Positions 27,858 through 36,400 of a stretch of 64,000 nt of DNA are shown here, one piece after another (the stretch's first letter is position 1; each line of letters starts with the position of its first letter). The stretch is from contig NZ_FZNN01000001.1 of the NCBI RefSeq assembly GCF_900188035.1, positions 186,001-250,000 on the forward strand, given 5' to 3'. The notes below the pieces were generated by a model. The model was not told where the DNA came from and made no database searches. It worked only from the letters and a program-made list of their open reading frames with translations. The DNA is from Puniceibacterium sediminis. GTDB taxonomy: Bacteria; Pseudomonadota; Alphaproteobacteria; Rhodobacterales; Rhodobacteraceae. Made by a program: the position numbers and the translations under genes.

Positions 27858-28244
27858 ATGACGAAGCTGAGCGTTGCTATGTTGGCCCTGACGCTATGTG
27901 CGGGGGCGGCCTGGGCCGATCCGGTCGAGGGGACCTGGAAGACCGAAGTGGATGACGGGGCCTATGCCCTTGTGGGCGTAAAGCCCTGTGGCGCGAACTA
28001 TTGCGGCACGATCGACCGTACGTTCAACGACACGGGCGAATACAAATCCCCCAACCTTGGCAAGACCTTGGTCATCGACATGGCGCCGGAGGGCAACGGT
28101 AAATACCGTGGTCAGGTGTGGCGTCCGTCGAACAACAAGATCTACATGGGCAAGATGCTGGTTGAAGGCGACGCGCTTCAGCTGTCGGGATGCGTGGCTG
28201 GGGGCCTGTTGTGTTCCAAGCAGAAGTGGGCGCGGGTTAAGTAG
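27858..28244 (+). CDS. Secreted DUF2147 protein
   Basis: The 128-residue protein has a signal peptide (MTKLSVAMLALTLCAGAAWA, cut before DPVEGTWKTE). The DUF2147 features GTWKT near the start, a GKYRGQVW strand and NNKIYMGKMLVEGDALQLSGCV follow, with two cysteine pairs likely oxidised in the periplasm. The function is unknown. It lies on the opposite strand between hisH and hisA and has its own ribosome site (GGGAGGAG) and terminator. Confidence 0.9.
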   Translation: MTKLSVAMLALTLCAGAAWADPVEGTWKTEVDDGAYALVGVKPCGANYCGTIDRTFNDTGEYKSPNLGKTLVIDMAPEGNGKYRGQVWRPSNNKIYMGKMLVEGDALQLSGCVAGGLLCSKQKWARVK

Positions 28245-28280
28245 GTCTGAACCCGGCGTTCGCGTCAAAGAACCATACGG

Positions 28281-28312
28281 GGGGTCGACATTTTGATGTC
28301 GGCCCCTTTTTT
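28281..28312 (+). terminator. Intrinsic terminator after the DUF2147 gene
   Basis: GGGGTCGACA at 28281-28290 pairs with TGTCGGCCCC at 28297-28306 (one mismatch) around TTTTGA, followed by six T. Confidence 0.88.
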
Positions 28313-28345
28313 GTGTCCAAGTCTTTGGCAGGCAAGGAAAAACGC

Positions 28346-28385
28346 CGTATGGAAAACGTATGGTATGCGTATGGAAACCGTATGG
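28346..28385. repeat. Four CGTATGG heptamers with an exact 11-nt period
   Basis: CGTATGG occurs at 28346, 28357, 28368 and 28379, each followed by a different four-base spacer (AAAA, TATG, AAAC, CTGC). The array sits between the DUF2147 terminator and the 3' end of hisH, two convergent genes. The same heptamer with the same period recurs inside valS at 47276-47326. I do not recognise a named repeat family. Confidence 0.9.
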
Positions 28386-28419
28386 CTGCGATAGGGCGTT
28401 GGCGGGGTACCCCGTGGTG

Positions 28420-29058
28420 TCAGGGTTTCCAGCCGAGGAAATTGGCGATCATCCGCAGACCGTTTTCTGACGATTTTTCGGGGTGGAATTGCAGGCCAAG
28501 CATATTGTCGCGCCCGACGATGGCGGTGATTTCTTCGGCGTAATCCACATGGGCGATGCGCTGGGTCAGGTCGGCCATGCGGATCTGGTAGGAATGCACG
28601 AAATAGACGTGGTCGCCGGTTTCGATCCCGGCCAGTACGGGGTGCGGGTGGTTCAGGACTAGATCGTTCCAGCCCATATGCGGCACCTTGAAGGAACGTT
28701 CCTTGGGCGCGATGTGCATGACCTCTCCGTCGATCCAGCCCAGACCATCGGTTTCGGTATATTCGTGGCCTTTGCGCGCCATCAGCTGCATGCCGACGCA
28801 GATGCCAAGGAAGGGGCGGGCCTTGACCTCGACCGCCTCGACCATGGCGTTATACAGCCCGCTGTCACCGCGCAGGGCGGTGGCGCAGGCAGGAAAGGCG
28901 CCGTCGCCGGGCAGCACGATGCGATCGGCGCGGGCCACCACGTCGGGATCGGTGGTGACGATGACCGTACCGGCGTCGGTTTCGGTGGCCATGCGTTCAA
29001 AGGCTTTCTGGCAGGAGTGCAGATTGCCGCTTTCGTAGTCGATGATGGCTGTCAGCAT
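28420..29058 (-). CDS. hisH: Imidazole glycerol phosphate synthase, glutaminase subunit
   Basis: The 212-residue class I glutamine amidotransferase supplies ammonia to HisF. It has the start MLTAIIDYESGNLHS, the nucleophile in PFLGICVGMQL and the His/Glu of LQFHPEKSSENG. It is 65 bases downstream of hisB on the same strand, with a short duplicated piece of the hisB end in the gap. Confidence 0.97.
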   Translation of the reverse strand: MLTAIIDYESGNLHSCQKAFERMATETDAGTVIVTTDPDVVARADRIVLPGDGAFPACATALRGDSGLYNAMVEAVEVKARPFLGICVGMQLMARKGHEYTETDGLGWIDGEVMHIAPKERSFKVPHMGWNDLVLNHPHPVLAGIETGDHVYFVHSYQIRMADLTQRIAHVDYAEEITAIVGRDNMLGLQFHPEKSSENGLRMIANFLGWKP

Positions 29059-29095
29059 GTCGGGCCTTGGTCCAGATGTGTCAGGTGGGGGGCGT

Positions 29096-29149
29096 CAGAG
29101 CGCGCCTTTGGTCGATGGGCGCGTTACAGCGCACCTTTGGTCGAGGGGA
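29096..29149. repeat. Short direct repeat of the hisB 3' end
   Basis: A stretch of about 20 bases containing CCTTTGGTCGA, the last codons of hisB, is present twice: at 29127-29149 (true end) and at 29096-29119 in the hisB-hisH gap. The two differ at a few bases. It looks like a small local duplication. Confidence 0.7.
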
Positions 29150-29711
29150 TGGCCTGCGCGGTGCGCGGATCGGTTTCCAGTGCGTCGCGCAGGGCGCGGG
29201 CGACGGATTTGAAGGCCGCCTCGGCGATGTGGTGGCTGTTGAACCCGTGGAGGAGATCCACGTGCAGGGTGATGCCGCCATGGGTGGAGAGCGCCTGAAA
29301 GAATTCGCGCACCAGTTCGGTGTCAAAGGTGCCGATCTTGGAGGTCGGCATGGGAACGTTCCAGATGAGGAAGGGCCGCGCCGAGAGGTCCAGCGCGCAG
29401 CGCACCTGAGCGTCGTCCATCGGCAGCAGGCAGGAGCCGTAGCGGCGGATGCCCTTCTTGTCGCCAAGCGCCTGTGTCAGCGCCTGACCCAGGGCAATTC
29501 CGGTATCTTCGACGGTGTGGTGATCGTCGATATGCAGGTCGCCCTTGGCGCGGATGGTCATGTCGATCAGCGCGTGGCGCGCCAGCTGGTCTAGCATGTG
29601 GTCGAAAAAGCCGACGCCGGTCTGGTTGTCATACACGCCGGTGCCGTCGAGGTTGATGTCGACGGTGATGTCGGTTTCGTTTGTGGCGCGAGTGACGGAT
29701 GCGGTGCGCAT
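29124..29711 (-). CDS. hisB: Imidazoleglycerol-phosphate dehydratase
   Basis: The 195-residue monofunctional enzyme has the family start [18 protein letters not shown], the metal-binding motifs [28 protein letters not shown] and [14 protein letters not shown], and SARPFLIWN. The open frame continues upstream to 29930, but the ATG at 29711 has GGAGAG ahead of it and is the normal start. First gene of the hisB-hisH pair. Confidence 0.96.
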   Translation of the reverse strand: MRTASVTRATNETDITVDINLDGTGVYDNQTGVGFFDHMLDQLARHALIDMTIRAKGDLHIDDHHTVEDTGIALGQALTQALGDKKGIRRYGSCLLPMDDAQVRCALDLSARPFLIWNVPMPTSKIGTFDTELVREFFQALSTHGGITLHVDLLHGFNSHHIAEAAFKSVARALRDALETDPRTAQAIPSTKGAL

Positions 29712-29843
29712 GGGGCTCTCCTGCGATAGGCGTTCGCAGAGCTTATAGGCGGCGGGGCGGGCAGCGCCAAGGGGGCCATGCGTTTTGCGATTGTGCGGGC
29801 GGGGTGGCTGTGCCAGCTTTTGGGCAATGAATAGGAGCCTTTC

Positions 29844-30083
29844 ATGACCACCTGCGTCTTTGTCCAGATCCGCTGCACGCCCGGCACGACCTATGCCGTC
29901 GCCGAGGAAATCGCCCTGCGCGAGATCCATTCCGAGCTATATTCGACGAGCGGGGAATACGACCTGCTGGTCAAGTTGTACGTGCCCGAGGGGCAGGATG
30001 TGGGCCATTTCATCAATGAGCACATGACCGGGATCAAGGGGCTGGAGCGGACGCTGACAACGCTGACGTTCAAGGCGTTCTGA
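29844..30083 (+). CDS. Stand-alone Lrp/AsnC ligand-binding (RAM) domain
   Basis: The 79-residue protein consists only of the effector-binding domain of Lrp/AsnC regulators ([19 protein letters not shown] ... [14 protein letters not shown] ... [13 protein letters not shown]). There is no helix-turn-helix. Such proteins assemble into rings and may bind amino acids. It is divergent from hisB with a 132-base shared upstream region, so a link to amino-acid sensing is possible but unproven. AGGAG lies before the ATG. Confidence 0.9.
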   Translation: MTTCVFVQIRCTPGTTYAVAEEIALREIHSELYSTSGEYDLLVKLYVPEGQDVGHFINEHMTGIKGLERTLTTLTFKAF

Positions 30084-30107
30084 GCGGGCTGTTTGGGCCG
30101 CAGTCCC

Positions 30108-30168
30108 GGACCGGAATCAAGCGCGCAGCGCGCCGGTCCAGCGCCGGCCCGCCCCCCGGGGCGGCGCT
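30108..30168 (+). terminator. Hairpins after the Lrp-domain gene
   Basis: GGACCGG at 30108-30114 pairs with CCGGTCC at 30133-30139. A second GC-rich stem, from GCGCCG near 30141 to CGGCGC near 30163, is followed by TTT. In addition, an 18-base segment starting at 30135 (GGTCCAGCGCCG core) recurs inverted with one mismatch at 30253-30270 just before the restriction gene's stop. Confidence 0.5.
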
Positions 30169-30285
30169 TTGGTGAGGTAAGCGCATAGCTCTGAGATGCG
30201 AATGACTTTGCAGGCATAAAATGCCCGGCTCAATCGTTGCAGGCGCCACCCCGCGGGTCGGCGCTGGACCTCTTTCCGGTCTGGC

Positions 30286-31206
30286 TCAGAGATCCATCGC
30301 GCCCTGACGCGGCGGCCAGCAGAGCGGTGCGCCTGTGCGGATCGCCAGATCGGCCTCTGCCTGTGTCACCGGCTGGTAGGATATGAATTCGCTGCCCGCG
30401 CAGGGGGGCAGGTTCAGTGCCTTGATCAGCGGCGCGTCGTAGTGGCCCGAGAGCAGAAGGATGCCTTCTTCGGCCAGATGATCGCGGGTGCCGCGCCCTT
30501 TGTCGCTTCGGATGCGGCGCATGAAATCCTGTTGTTGCGCCACGGCTTCGACCACGTCGCGGGTGATCGGCAGGCCCTGAACGGCGCGGAACAGGGTGGC
30601 CATACGCTGATTGCCGGTAGTGCCGGCAAAGATGCGGGTGATGGTGTCGGGCGGCACGGTGCGCCAGAAATTCGCAGGATAGGGGTGATGGCAGAGCAGC
30701 CAGAGGATGTGGCCAAAGCCGGTCGCCGAGACGGATTTCTTGGCATCCTTGTTCTGCCCGGCGGTCAGATATTCGGGGCGCGCGACGATCAGGCCGAGGT
30801 AGCAGGTGGCGCGCGCCTCGTCCGCGGCGACCAGAAGGCAGGGGTGGCCGACGGCTTCGGTCGGGATCATCCAGTTGCTGCCCATGGTGTTCTTGATATC
30901 GACGTCATGGCCCAGAATCACCGTATCGAGCCGCCCCTTGGACAGCCGCAGCAGGGCGCGCAGTTCGATTTCGACGCGGGTGCCGATATAGGTCTTTTCG
31001 GTCTTTTCCAGCTCGTCATAGGACCGCCGCCCGGTCTTGGGCGTCATGATGACGTCATCGATGCAGCGGCGCAGCATGGTGGGGAAGGATTCGGCCAGGG
31101 CATCGGCGCCACCGGCCCGTTTGGTGATGTCCCGCGCCAGCGCGTCAAGCAGGGGGAAATCGACGTGGTCCGGGTTGATAAGGCTGGGGGGGAGCGTCTT
31201 TTTCAT
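30286..31206 (-). CDS. NaeI-family type II restriction endonuclease
   Basis: The 306-residue protein matches the NaeI family. The catalytic residues D94, D103 and K105 (GHDVDIKNT) have exactly the spacing of NaeI's D86, D95 and K97, and E79 fits the upstream acidic residue. Family text such as NTMGSNWMIPTEAVGHPCLL and LIVARPEYLTAG follows. The C-terminal half would be the DNA-binding (CAP-like) effector domain. NaeI cuts GCCGGC after binding a second copy of the site; whether this enzyme keeps that specificity is inference. The gene starts 18 bases after the methyltransferase stop, so methylase is made first. Confidence 0.85.
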   Translation of the reverse strand: MKKTLPPSLINPDHVDFPLLDALARDITKRAGGADALAESFPTMLRRCIDDVIMTPKTGRRSYDELEKTEKTYIGTRVEIELRALLRLSKGRLDTVILGHDVDIKNTMGSNWMIPTEAVGHPCLLVAADEARATCYLGLIVARPEYLTAGQNKDAKKSVSATGFGHILWLLCHHPYPANFWRTVPPDTITRIFAGTTGNQRMATLFRAVQGLPITRDVVEAVAQQQDFMRRIRSDKGRGTRDHLAEEGILLLSGHYDAPLIKALNLPPCAGSEFISYQPVTQAEADLAIRTGAPLCWPPRQGAMDL

Positions 31207-31223
31207 GTCCGGACCCGTGCAGG

Positions 31224-32183
31224 TCAGGCGCTGACGGAGCGCAGCATTCGTTTGCGCAGGGCGCGCGCGATCTGGGTCGAGACGGCCTGCGCCACGGGCG
31301 GCGGAAAGGCGTTGCCGACCTGACGATAGGCGTTGGTTTTTGCGCCGGTGAAGTGCCAGTCGTCGGGAAAGCCCTGAATGCGGGCAACCATCGGCACGGT
31401 CAGACGCGGCATGCCGTCGTGGAAGGGATCGGGGGCCTCGGGGGCGATCGTGCGTCCCTCGACACCCAGAGTGGCCCAGGCGGCGCGGGCACGGGTGGGG
31501 CCAAGATCGGGGCCGCCGTGCTTTTTCGAGCCGCCGACGATGGTGGGGGCGATTTCATCGGCCTTGGCAGCCCAGTCAGCCGCCCCACGCCAGCCGCGCG
31601 CCGCCATCAGGTCATGCAAGGTTTCGCCGACGGTGGGCGGGTTGTGGGGTTTTGGTTCGGGCCACTGGAACAGATCGGCGCGGGATTTCTGAATCGCGAC
31701 GATGACCACGCGGGGGCGCAGCTGCGGCACGCCGTAATCGGAGGCGTTCAGCAGACGCCAGTCGGTGCGGTAGCCGAGTTTATCAAGCTGGCCTTTGAGC
31801 TTTTCCCGGTAGTCGTGGAACACCGCATCCAGAAAGCCGCGCACGTTTTCGATCATCACGGCGCGGGGGCGGGCCACGTCGATGATGTCGATGGCATCGT
31901 TGAAAAGGTTGCGTTCGTCCTGTTCGCCAAGCTGTTTGCCGGCAACGGAAAACGGCGGGCAGGGCAGGCCACCGGCCAGCAGATCAAGGCCCTTGAAGCC
32001 CGCGGCCTGATCCTTGAACAGGCGCATATCCTGTTCGAGCACATTCCATTCAGGCCGGTTGTGGCGCAGGGTGTTGCAGCAGTGGCTGTCAATTTCGACC
32101 AGAGCGGAATGATGAAATCCCGCCTTTTCAAGGCCAAGGGCCTGACCGCCGGCACCTGCGCAAAGTTCTACCGATGTCAGCAT
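31224..32183 (-). CDS. DNA (cytosine-5) methyltransferase of the NaeI-type system
   Basis: The 319-residue C5 methylase carries motif I ELCAGAGGQALGLEKAGF, motif IV with the catalytic Cys75 (GGLPCPPFS), motif VI MIENVRGF, motif VIII QLRPRVVIV and motif X YRQVGNAFPPPVA. The frame is open upstream through the tRNA genes to 32519, but the ATG at 32183 gives a canonical start. It partners the adjacent restriction enzyme and protects host DNA. It lies immediately beyond the terminator of the tRNA-Gly genes. Confidence 0.94.
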   Translation of the reverse strand: MLTSVELCAGAGGQALGLEKAGFHHSALVEIDSHCCNTLRHNRPEWNVLEQDMRLFKDQAAGFKGLDLLAGGLPCPPFSVAGKQLGEQDERNLFNDAIDIIDVARPRAVMIENVRGFLDAVFHDYREKLKGQLDKLGYRTDWRLLNASDYGVPQLRPRVVIVAIQKSRADLFQWPEPKPHNPPTVGETLHDLMAARGWRGAADWAAKADEIAPTIVGGSKKHGGPDLGPTRARAAWATLGVEGRTIAPEAPDPFHDGMPRLTVPMVARIQGFPDDWHFTGAKTNAYRQVGNAFPPPVAQAVSTQIARALRKRMLRSVSA

Positions 32184-32328
32184 TTTGTCGGCCCTCTTTT
32201 CCCGGATACAACCCATTGCGGGCCGCCTTCGCAAGCCAAGAATGGTGGCACCCGGCACGTTCCGCATTCGTTCTATCCGCAACCAGAGTGCCCGGCAAGA
32301 CGCGTTTTCAGGGTGGGGCGCAAAAGCA

Positions 32329-32352
32329 AAGGCCGCCCCGGAGGGCGGCCTT
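32329..32352 (-). terminator. Terminator of the tRNA-Gly transcript
   Basis: A perfect ten-base-pair stem, AAGGCCGCCC (32329-32338) with GGGCGGCCTT (32343-32352), has a four-base loop and on the minus strand is followed by TTTGCTTTTGC. It separates the tRNAs from the methylase gene. Confidence 0.85.
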
Positions 32353-32377
32353 AAATGCAGTACTTTACGATTCCGAC

Positions 32378-32452
32378 TGGAGCGGGCGAGGCGATTCGAA
32401 CGCCCGACCCTAACCTTGGCAAGGTTATGCTCTACCCCTGAGCTACGCCCGC
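32378..32452 (-). tRNA. tRNA-Gly (GCC), copy 2 of 2
   Basis: The minus strand folds as a tRNA: acceptor GCGGGCG with CGCCCGC, D-arm GCTCAGGGGTAGAGC, anticodon arm AACCTTGCCAAGGTT with GCC, and T-arm with GTTCGAATC. The 3' CCA is encoded. It is identical to the copy at 32475-32549, 22 bases away. Confidence 0.97.
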
Positions 32453-32474
32453 GCTTCAGTCGTTTCGTTACCAT

Positions 32475-32549
32475 TGGAGCGGGCGAGGCGATTCGAACGC
32501 CCGACCCTAACCTTGGCAAGGTTATGCTCTACCCCTGAGCTACGCCCGC
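32475..32549 (-). tRNA. tRNA-Gly (GCC), copy 1 of 2
   Basis: Same 75-base sequence as the neighbouring copy, including encoded CCA. It is first in the minus-strand transcript. The shared promoter must lie in 32550-32778. Confidence 0.97.
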
Positions 32550-32778
32550 TTACCGATGGTGTGGCGGATTTAGTCGTGTGAGCCGCGGGCTGCAAGAGGA
32601 AATTTCCGTTCAGGCGGTAATTTCACCACATGCCGATCAACGCGTGCCCGGAGATCCGTTTCTGCCTTGCGTGGGCTTCGGCCTGCCCGAAGCCGACAAA
32701 TCTCAACCGCCACTGATCTTAACTGCTTTTTATCTATTCTGGACACATTTTGGCCTTAGTTTGAAATCGGAGCATGCA

Positions 32779-33348
32779 ATGAAGCGTTTTGTCACCCTGT
32801 CCATCACCGCACTTTTCATGGGGAGCGCAGCTTCGGCGGGATCTGTCGGATTCGATCTTGGCATTAGCGCGGATGGGAACGTACCGGTCTTCAGCCTAAC
32901 CAACACCTCGGATTCTGCGATGATAACCGGGCTTAATATGTTCATCGGTGATCTTTCCAGAAATTTTGATTCCACCATTGCACAAGGCGGAACTGCGGCT
33001 GTCGTTGGTGCGGGGGCACCGTTTGACACCGGCGATGGTGGTTTGCGCGTCGACAACCTGATTTGGACGTTTTCGGGTTTTGACAGCCTTGAAACCTTTA
33101 GTTTCAAGGCGGATTTCGATCCCGACAATGCGAATGTGGTCATGGATTACCGCAGCGTCCTGTTTCCGAATGGCAGCTTTTCGGTGTCCTATTCAACGGG
33201 AAAGACGCTTGTGCAGAACTTTGATACTGCTTTCGGAATCGGAGCGCAGTCCTATTCAGTTGTCGCGGCTGTGCCGCTGCCGGCAAGCTTGCCTTTGATT
33301 CTGCTAGGCGTTGGTGCCCTTTCGGCGCTGCGTCGTCGCAAGGGCTGA
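32779..33348 (+). CDS. VPLPA-CTERM sorting-domain exported protein
   Basis: The 189-residue protein has a signal peptide (MKRFVTLSITALFMGSAASA), a beta-rich low-lysine body, and a C-terminal tail of VPLPASLPLILLGVGAL followed by SALRRRKG. That tripartite tail (VPLPA motif, hydrophobic helix, basic end) is the Rhodobacterales CTERM sorting signal, processed by an exosortase-like enzyme not seen here. Such proteins are often part of the extracellular matrix. The start at 32779 has GGAG just upstream; the frame is open back to 32578 without ribosome-site support. Confidence 0.88.
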   Translation: MKRFVTLSITALFMGSAASAGSVGFDLGISADGNVPVFSLTNTSDSAMITGLNMFIGDLSRNFDSTIAQGGTAAVVGAGAPFDTGDGGLRVDNLIWTFSGFDSLETFSFKADFDPDNANVVMDYRSVLFPNGSFSVSYSTGKTLVQNFDTAFGIGAQSYSVVAAVPLPASLPLILLGVGALSALRRRKG

Positions 33349-33366
33349 GCCCATCGTCATCTGCGC

Positions 33367-33397
33367 GAAAGGCCGGGCATTGGAGGCCCGGCCTTTC
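33367..33397 (+). terminator. Bidirectional terminator between the CTERM gene and pyc
   Basis: GAAAGGCCGGGC (33367-33378) pairs perfectly with GCCCGGCCTTTC (33386-33397) around a seven-base loop and is followed by TATTTTG. The A-rich left arm could also serve the convergent pyc gene. Confidence 0.85.
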
Positions 33398-33460
33398 TAT
33401 TTTGACGTGCGCAGACGGATCCTGTTCCCTTGCGCGGAGGAAGGCCAGGGAGCCTTGGGG

Positions 33461-36400
33461 TTACTCCAGTTCGATCAGCAGATCCTTGGCGTCGATCTGG
33501 CCGCCTGCCTGCACATGCACCGCCTTTACCGTGGCGTCGCGTTCGGCGTGCAGGCCGGTTTCCATCTTCATCGCCTCGATGGTCAGCAGCAGATCGCCTT
33601 CTTTCACGGACTTGCCGACCTGCACCGCGACGGTCGCCACCACACCCGGCATCGGCGCGCCGATGTGGTTGGGGTTGCCGACTTCGGCCTTGGGGCGGGC
33701 GGTTGACGATGCCTTGGCCTTGCGGTTGGGCACGCGGATGGTGCGGGGCTGGCCGTTGAGTTCAAAGAACACCCGCGCCTCGCCATCCTCTTGGGTTTCG
33801 CCGATGGCCTGAAGGCGGATTTCCATGATCTTGCCGGGGTCGATTTCGGCGGTGATCTCTTCGCCCGGCTCCATGCCGTAAAAGAACGTTCTTGTCGGCA
33901 GGACACGGACGGGACCGTAGGTGCGGTGGCGGCCCATGTAGTCAAGGAACACCTTGGGATACATGAGGTATCCCATCAGATCCTCGTCATCGACTTCCTT
34001 GCCTTCCAGCTCTTTGCTGACCTCGGTGCGGATCTTTTCCAGATCGGCGGCTGGAACGTTCTTGCCGGGGCGTTCGGTGTTGGGTTTTTCACCTTTCAGC
34101 ACCTTCTTGACGATTCCCGTGGGAAAGCCGCCCGGGGGCTGGCCAAGGTTGCCCTTCATCATGTCAATGACCGAATCCGGGAAGCTGACGTCGCTTTTGG
34201 GGTCTTCGACATTGGCGCGGGTCAGGCCCTGGCTGACCATCATCAGGGCCATGTCGCCGACCACCTTGGACGAGGGCGTGACCTTGACGATATCGCCGAA
34301 CATCTGGTTCACGTCCGCATAGGTGCGGGCGATTTCGGGCCAGCGTTCCTCGAGGCCAAGCGAGCGGGCCTGGGCGCGCAGGTTGGTGAACTGACCGCCG
34401 GGCATTTCGTGCAGGTAGACTTCGGAGGCGGGGGCCTGCATGGCGGATTCAAAGGCGGCATATTGCATGCGCACCTGTTCCCAGTAGTTCGACATGTCGC
34501 GGATTGCGGACATATCAAGGCCGGTATCGCGGTCGGTAAAGCGCAGCGCCTCGACCACCGAACCAAGCGTGGGTTGCGAGGTGTTGCCCGAGAGCGCATC
34601 CATTGCGGCATCGACGGCATCAACCCCGGCCGCGGCGGCGGCCATGATTGATGCGATGGCTGCACCCGATGTGTCGTGGGTGTGGAAGTGGATCGGCAGG
34701 CCGACCTCTTCCTTCAGCGCCTTGACCAACGGACCGGCGGCAGAGGGTTTCAGCAAGCCGGCCATGTCCTTGAGGCCCAGGATGTGAGAGCCTGCGGCCT
34801 TCAGCTCCTTGCCCATCTCGACATAGTATTTCAGCGAATACTTGGCGCGGTCGGGGTCAAGGATATCGCCGGTGTAGCAGATCGAGCCTTCCAGCACCTT
34901 GCCGGAGTCGAGCACCGCATCCATCGCGACGCGCATGTTTTCGACCCAGTTGAGCGAATCAAAGACGCGGAAGACATCGACGCCGGACAGGGCGGCGCGC
35001 GCGACAAAGGCCTGAACGACGTTGTCGGGGTAGTTGGTGTAGCCGACGCCGTTCGATCCGCGCAGCAGCATCTGCGTCATGATGTTGGGCATCTTGGCGC
35101 GGATATCGCGCAGGCGCTGCCATGGGCATTCCTGAAGAAAGCGATAGGCCACGTCGAAGGTCGCACCACCCCAGCATTCGACCGAGAACAGGCCCGGCAG
35201 GTTGGCGCCATAGGCCGGTGCGGCCTTGATCATGTCGATGGACCGCATCCGGGTGGCCAGCAGCGACTGGTGCCCGTCGCGCATGGTCGTGTCGGTGATC
35301 AGCACCTGTTTCTGCGCCGCCATCCAGTCGGCCACCGCCTGCGGGCCCTTTTCATCGAGCAGGTTGCGGGTGCCGTAGGGCATGGTGTCGGCGCGGGTCG
35401 CGGGGGCCTTGGGGTTCTTGAGGTCGGCCAGCGGTTTGGCGCGGCCCTCGACCTCGGGGTGGCCGTTGACGGTGATGTCGGCGATGTAGGTCAGCACCTT
35501 GGTGCCCCGGTCGCGGCGCTTCTTGAACTGGAACAGTTCGGGCGTCTCGTCGATGAACTTGGTGTGGTACTGATTGTTGAGGAAGGTCGGGTGCTTGAGC
35601 AGATTTTCCACAAAGGCGATGTTGGTGGAAACGCCCCGGATGCGGAATTCCCGCAGGGCGCGGTCCATCCGGGCGATGGCCTTTTCCGGGGTCTGGGCAG
35701 AAGCGGTGATCTTGACCAGCAGCGAATCGTAATACCGCGTGATGACCCCGCCGGCATAGGCGGTACCGCCGTCGAGGCGAATGCCCATGCCGGTGGCCGA
35801 GCGATAGGCGGTCAGGCGGCCATAGTCGGGGATAAAGTTGTTCTGCGGGTCCTCGGTCGTGATCCGGGTCTGGAGCGCGTGGCCGGTGAGGCGGATGTCA
35901 TACTGAGACGCCTTGCCGGTTGCCTCGGCCAGTGATTTGCCCTCGGCGATCATGATCTGGGCCTGCACGATGTCGATGCCGGTGACTTCTTCGGTCACGG
36001 TGTGTTCGACCTGCACGCGGGGGTTCACTTCGATGAAGAAGAATTTGCCGCTGTCCATATCCATCAGGAATTCGACCGTGCCGGCGCATTCGTAATTCAC
36101 ATGGGCACAGATCTTGCGGCCCAGTTCGCAGATTTCTTCGCGCTGGGCCTCACTCAGATAGGGGGCGGGGGCGCGTTCGACCACCTTCTGATTGCGGCGC
36201 TGCACCGAACAGTCGCGTTCAAACAGGTGGTAGATGTTGCCCTGCTGGTCGCCAAGGATCTGCACCTCGACGTGGCGGGCGCGCAGGATCATCTTTTCAA
36301 GATACCCTTCGTCGTTGCCAAAGGCGGCCTTGGCTTCGCGGCGGCCTTCGCGGACCTTCTCCTCAAGCTCTTTCTCGGACATGATCGGGCGCATGCCGCG

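Noticed and set aside
30080-30100. Possible attachment-site copy of the tRNA-Gly 3' end left of the restriction genes
   Set aside because: Only about eight bases (GAGCGGGC) match the tRNA end, which is expected by chance in this GC-rich DNA.
34676-35935. Long plus-strand frame (419 codons) opposite pyc, and similar long frames opposite gor, hflKC and murE-murF
   Set aside because: High-GC codon use leaves antisense frames open. The minus-strand pyruvate carboxylase has complete family motifs, so the plus frame is a shadow; the same reasoning covers the others.
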